Source: Cellvibrionales bacterium UBA2511
Lineage (GTDB): Bacteria; Pseudomonadota; Gammaproteobacteria; Pseudomonadales; Porticoccaceae
Assembly (NCBI GenBank): GCA_002341315.1
Contig: DDNV01000027.1
Span: 5,404-12,481, forward strand
Direction of reading: 5' to 3'
Length of the DNA stretch: 7,078 nucleotides
Shown: positions 4,581 to 7,078 of the stretch, piece after piece
Layout of the letters: every line of letters begins with the position of its first letter
How positions within the stretch are numbered: the stretch's first letter is position 1
The notes under the pieces: model-generated
Told to the model about the DNA's origin: nothing
The model's input: only the letters and a program-made list of their open reading frames with translations
The model's database searches: none
Program-made: the position numbers and the translations under genes

Positions 4581-6860
4581 TCAATGCATTGCCGTGCCGC
4601 GAAACAGAGCGGCAAGATCGGGCTTTTTCAGGGCTTTTTCCATGTGACGCCAGACTGAATCGGCATCCGGCATCAGCATGACCTCCTCCAGCAATTTCGT
4701 CGCCTCCACCAGACTCACCTGACGGAGTATCGCTTTCACTTTAAGTAGATTCGTGGCACTCATCGACAACACCCGAAAACCCAACGCCATCAGCAATACT
4801 GCACCGATCGGATCGCCAGCCATCTCGCCACAGACGCTGACCGGGGTGCACTCGCCCCTGGCGCCCTCAGAGATAGCGAGCAAGGCTCGCAGTACACTGG
4901 GATGGCAGGCGTGATACAAGTCCGCGACCCGTGGATTATTGCGATCCACCGCCAGCAGGTACTGGGTAAGATCATTAGTACCCACCGAAAGAAAATCCAC
5001 GCGCCGCGCCAGCTCTCTGATTTGGTAGACCGCAGCGGGCACTTCGATCATGGCGCCGACATTGGGCATTTCAATCTGGTAACCCTCTTCTTCTGTCAGC
5101 TCATCGTATACCTGGTAAATCAGCTGCAGCGCACTTTCCAACTCCGGAACGTTGGAAATCATCGGCAACAGAATGCTGAGATTATTCAGCCCCTCGCTGG
5201 CCCGCATCATCGCGCGCAGCTGCACCAGAAAAATCTCGGGATGATCAAGACAAATACGGATACCGCGCCAGCCCAGAAATGGATTCTCCTCCTCAATGGG
5301 GAAGTAGGGCAGATCCTTATCGCCCCCAATATCCAGTGTCCGCATGGTGACAGTGCGAGGAGCGAACATTTCCAGATGCTCACGGTATGCCTTGCGCTGC
5401 TCTTCCTCCGACGGGAAACGATCCAGCATCAGGAATGGAATTTCAGTGCGGTACAGGCCAACCCCTTCAGCACCGCGATCCAGTGACAGCATGGAGTCGA
5501 GCCGCAAGCCGGTATTGACCCATAAAGAAACGTGGTGACCATCTGCTGTCACACAGGGTTTGTCAGTCAACTTTTCCAGGTCGGCTGCGAGCAGCTTCTC
5601 TTCATAGATCTGCTGGGTGTATGCCTGAAGCAGTTCGTCGCGGGGCGAGACAATCACCTGACCGGTGTGGCCGTCCACAATGACCTCTTCACCATCCAGT
5701 CGTCCCCATGGCAAATCAATCACACCCATGACAGTGGGAATACCGATAGCACGGCCGAGAATGGCCATATGCGAGTTTCGGGATCCTTTTACGGAGACAA
5801 TGGCCGCCACATTTTCCAGTGGCACGTCGGCAAAAGAAGCCGCTGACAGCTCCTCACCAATCATGACCATTCTCTCGGGAAAGACGGTGCGCTTGACTTC
5901 CGATTGCTGAAGGTAGGCGAGCACCCGGCGTCCCAAATCCTCCACATCAGAGGCGCGTTCGCGAAGATAGGCATCCTGCATGCTTTTGAACAGGCGGATA
6001 TGTCCCAGCACAACCTGTGACCAGGCACTCTGGGCACAGAACCCCTCTCTGATCAGACTGAGCACTTCACCGCCCATGGAGTGATCGTCCAGCATCCGGA
6101 CATAGACGTCGAACAGAGCGCGCTCCTCTTCACTGAGCTTGTTCACCATCGTCTGATCAAGAGCGCGGATATCTGTTTTCGTCTGCTCCATGGCATGACG
6201 GAACAAGGCCAACTCAGCATCGGTATCGGACACCTTCCTCATCGGCACGGCTTTCAGGTCGGCAGGTGAAGAGATCACCACCACAGTACCGATGGCCACC
6301 CCGGGCGCACTGGCCACACCGGGATAAATCCGTTCGTGAATAACCGCCTGCTGGGGATTGAGCAATTGATCCAGCTCACCGGTAGCGTCCGCATGTGCAA
6401 TCACACCGGCCAGTTGCGCCGACACGGTTACCAGAAAGGATTCCTCACTCTCGTCGAAGCGACGGCGATCCTGCTGCTGCACCACCAATACGCCGAGTAC
6501 TTTCCTGTGGTGGATAATGGGAGCACCGAGGAAAGAGCGGAAACGCTCCTCTCCCGTTTCGGGGAAAAAGGCAAAATTGGGGTGAGCTTCAGCTTCTTCG
6601 AGATTGATCGGTTCGGCCCGCGATGCCACCAGACCCACCAGCCCCTCTCTGCTGGACAGATGAACCTTGCCCACCGAATTTGGATTGAGGCCATCGGTAG
6701 CCATCAGCACATAGCTATTGGTACTTGGACTGTAGAGGTAGACCGAACACATGCCGGTATCCATGACCTCTTTCACCAGCTGAACAATCAGCCGCAACAC
6801 CTCGCCAAAGTCCTTGGCCGCGTTAACCTGCTGAACAATGTTCCTGAGTGATTCCAGCAT
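4581..6860 (-). CDS. ptsP: Phosphoenolpyruvate-protein phosphotransferase PtsP (EI-Ntr, GAF domain)
   Basis: PtsP is the first enzyme of the nitrogen-related PTS: it autophosphorylates from PEP and passes phosphate to NPr and then EIIA-Ntr, a regulatory relay linked to nitrogen and potassium status. The 759-residue protein has the standard architecture. A GAF sensor domain occupies about 1-160 (SREGLVGLVASRAEP, then FLGAPIIHHRKVLGVLVVQ). The NPr-binding and phosphohistidine region follows (about 175-405), with the active-site His364 in SRNSHMAILGRAIGIP. The C-terminal PEP-binding barrel contains GVGLYRTE (466-473), TLDIGGDKD (508-516), LGWRGIR (529-535), GAMIEVPAA (602-610), SVGTNDLTQY (625-634) and the catalytic Cys677 in VCGEMAGD. 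No key residue is missing and the length is normal. The ATG directly follows the rppH stop (TAAATG); a GGAG lies 12 bases upstream, inside rppH, so coupled translation is likely. The 3' end converges on the NRDE gene, 13 bases apart. Confidence 0.98.
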   Translation of the reverse strand: MLESLRNIVQQVNAAKDFGEVLRLIVQLVKEVMDTGMCSVYLYSPSTNSYVLMATDGLNPNSVGKVHLSSREGLVGLVASRAEPINLEEAEAHPNFAFFPETGEERFRSFLGAPIIHHRKVLGVLVVQQQDRRRFDESEESFLVTVSAQLAGVIAHADATGELDQLLNPQQAVIHERIYPGVASAPGVAIGTVVVISSPADLKAVPMRKVSDTDAELALFRHAMEQTKTDIRALDQTMVNKLSEEERALFDVYVRMLDDHSMGGEVLSLIREGFCAQSAWSQVVLGHIRLFKSMQDAYLRERASDVEDLGRRVLAYLQQSEVKRTVFPERMVMIGEELSAASFADVPLENVAAIVSVKGSRNSHMAILGRAIGIPTVMGVIDLPWGRLDGEEVIVDGHTGQVIVSPRDELLQAYTQQIYEEKLLAADLEKLTDKPCVTADGHHVSLWVNTGLRLDSMLSLDRGAEGVGLYRTEIPFLMLDRFPSEEEQRKAYREHLEMFAPRTVTMRTLDIGGDKDLPYFPIEEENPFLGWRGIRICLDHPEIFLVQLRAMMRASEGLNNLSILLPMISNVPELESALQLIYQVYDELTEEEGYQIEMPNVGAMIEVPAAVYQIRELARRVDFLSVGTNDLTQYLLAVDRNNPRVADLYHACHPSVLRALLAISEGARGECTPVSVCGEMAGDPIGAVLLMALGFRVLSMSATNLLKVKAILRQVSLVEATKLLEEVMLMPDADSVWRHMEKALKKPDLAALFRGTAMH

Positions 6861-7078
6861 TTAGCTTTGACGCTCCAGTTCGCATTGCATGGGTGCCAAC
6901 TCCTTCAATGCCCGGCGATACACCTCTTGCTTGAACTCGATAACCTGATTGACTGGATACCAATAACTCACCCACTGCCAATGGTCAAATTCCGGCTTGC
7001 CGCTGAGATCCAGTCTAATGCGATCCTCCTCGGCCAGCAGTTTCAACATGAACCATTTCTGCTTCTGGCCGATACACA
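6861..7078 (-). CDS. rppH: RNA pyrophosphohydrolase (C-terminal part, partial)
   Basis: The frame is open to the right edge, giving 72 complete codons before the stop at 6861. The visible part starts in CIGQKQKWF and continues with [28 protein letters not shown] (shown here as the family landmarks [17 protein letters not shown] and VYRRALKEL), a close match to E. coli RppH after its Nudix domain. RppH converts 5'-triphosphate mRNA ends to monophosphate and so triggers RNase E decay. The Nudix box itself is outside the window and cannot be checked. The tail after VYRR is about 12 residues shorter than in E. coli and lacks its basic C-terminal extension. Its stop is immediately adjacent to the ptsP ATG, so rppH and ptsP are co-transcribed, as in many gammaproteobacteria. 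Confidence 0.95.
   Translation of the reverse strand, partial: CIGQKQKWFMLKLLAEEDRIRLDLSGKPEFDHWQWVSYWYPVNQVIEFKQEVYRRALKELAPMQCELERQS

Noticed and set aside
4902..5486. Plus-strand open frame (194 codons) inside ptsP
   Set aside because: It is antisense to the conserved PEP-binding barrel of PtsP and has no motifs or ribosome site that I can support.

Overview
The window is a compact stretch of chromosome from a Gram-negative gammaproteobacterium. The evidence is the gene order rppH-ptsP then lgt-thyA-folA (known from Pseudomonas and relatives), an RppH and an EI-Ntr of proteobacterial type, a Fur-like operator, and a TonB-type energising cluster with a DUF3450 protein. A marine pseudomonad/cellvibrionad-like host is my guess; the sequence does not settle genus or family. 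Almost every base is coding. I see no insertion sequence, tRNA, rRNA, CRISPR array or phage gene.

Layout, right to left (most genes are on the minus strand): (1) 7078-6861, the C-terminal part of rppH (mRNA 5'-pyrophosphohydrolase), whose stop codon directly abuts (2) ptsP, 6860-4581, the nitrogen-type PTS Enzyme I with an N-terminal GAF domain. (3) A lone plus-strand gene, 3800-4567, encodes an NRDE/TANGO2-family protein; it converges on ptsP with a 13-base gap and diverges from lgt. (4) lgt (3727-2924), thyA (2904-1999) and folA (1994-1482) form a tight operon with gaps of 19 and 4 bases and a plausible sigma-70 promoter at 3764-3792. ThyA makes thymidylate and leaves dihydrofolate, which FolA recycles, so thyA and folA are metabolically coupled; lgt begins lipoprotein maturation. 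(5) A second transcription unit starts just after folA. A promoter (1432-1460) overlaps a good Fur-box match (1425-1443) and drives a secreted DUF3450 coiled-coil protein and then a large ExbB/TolQ-type (TtpC-like) protein that runs off the left edge. This looks like the start of an iron-regulated TonB2-type cluster; exbB, exbD and tonB would be expected beyond base 1.

Most of the window is conserved housekeeping DNA. The points most worth a second look are the Fur-like operator and promoter in front of DUF3450, the uncertain start of DUF3450 (including a possible AUU start with the best-placed ribosome site), the inserted segment in ThyA, and the orphan NRDE/TANGO2 gene inside the ptsP-lgt interval. 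I found no convincing evidence of a wholly undescribed system.
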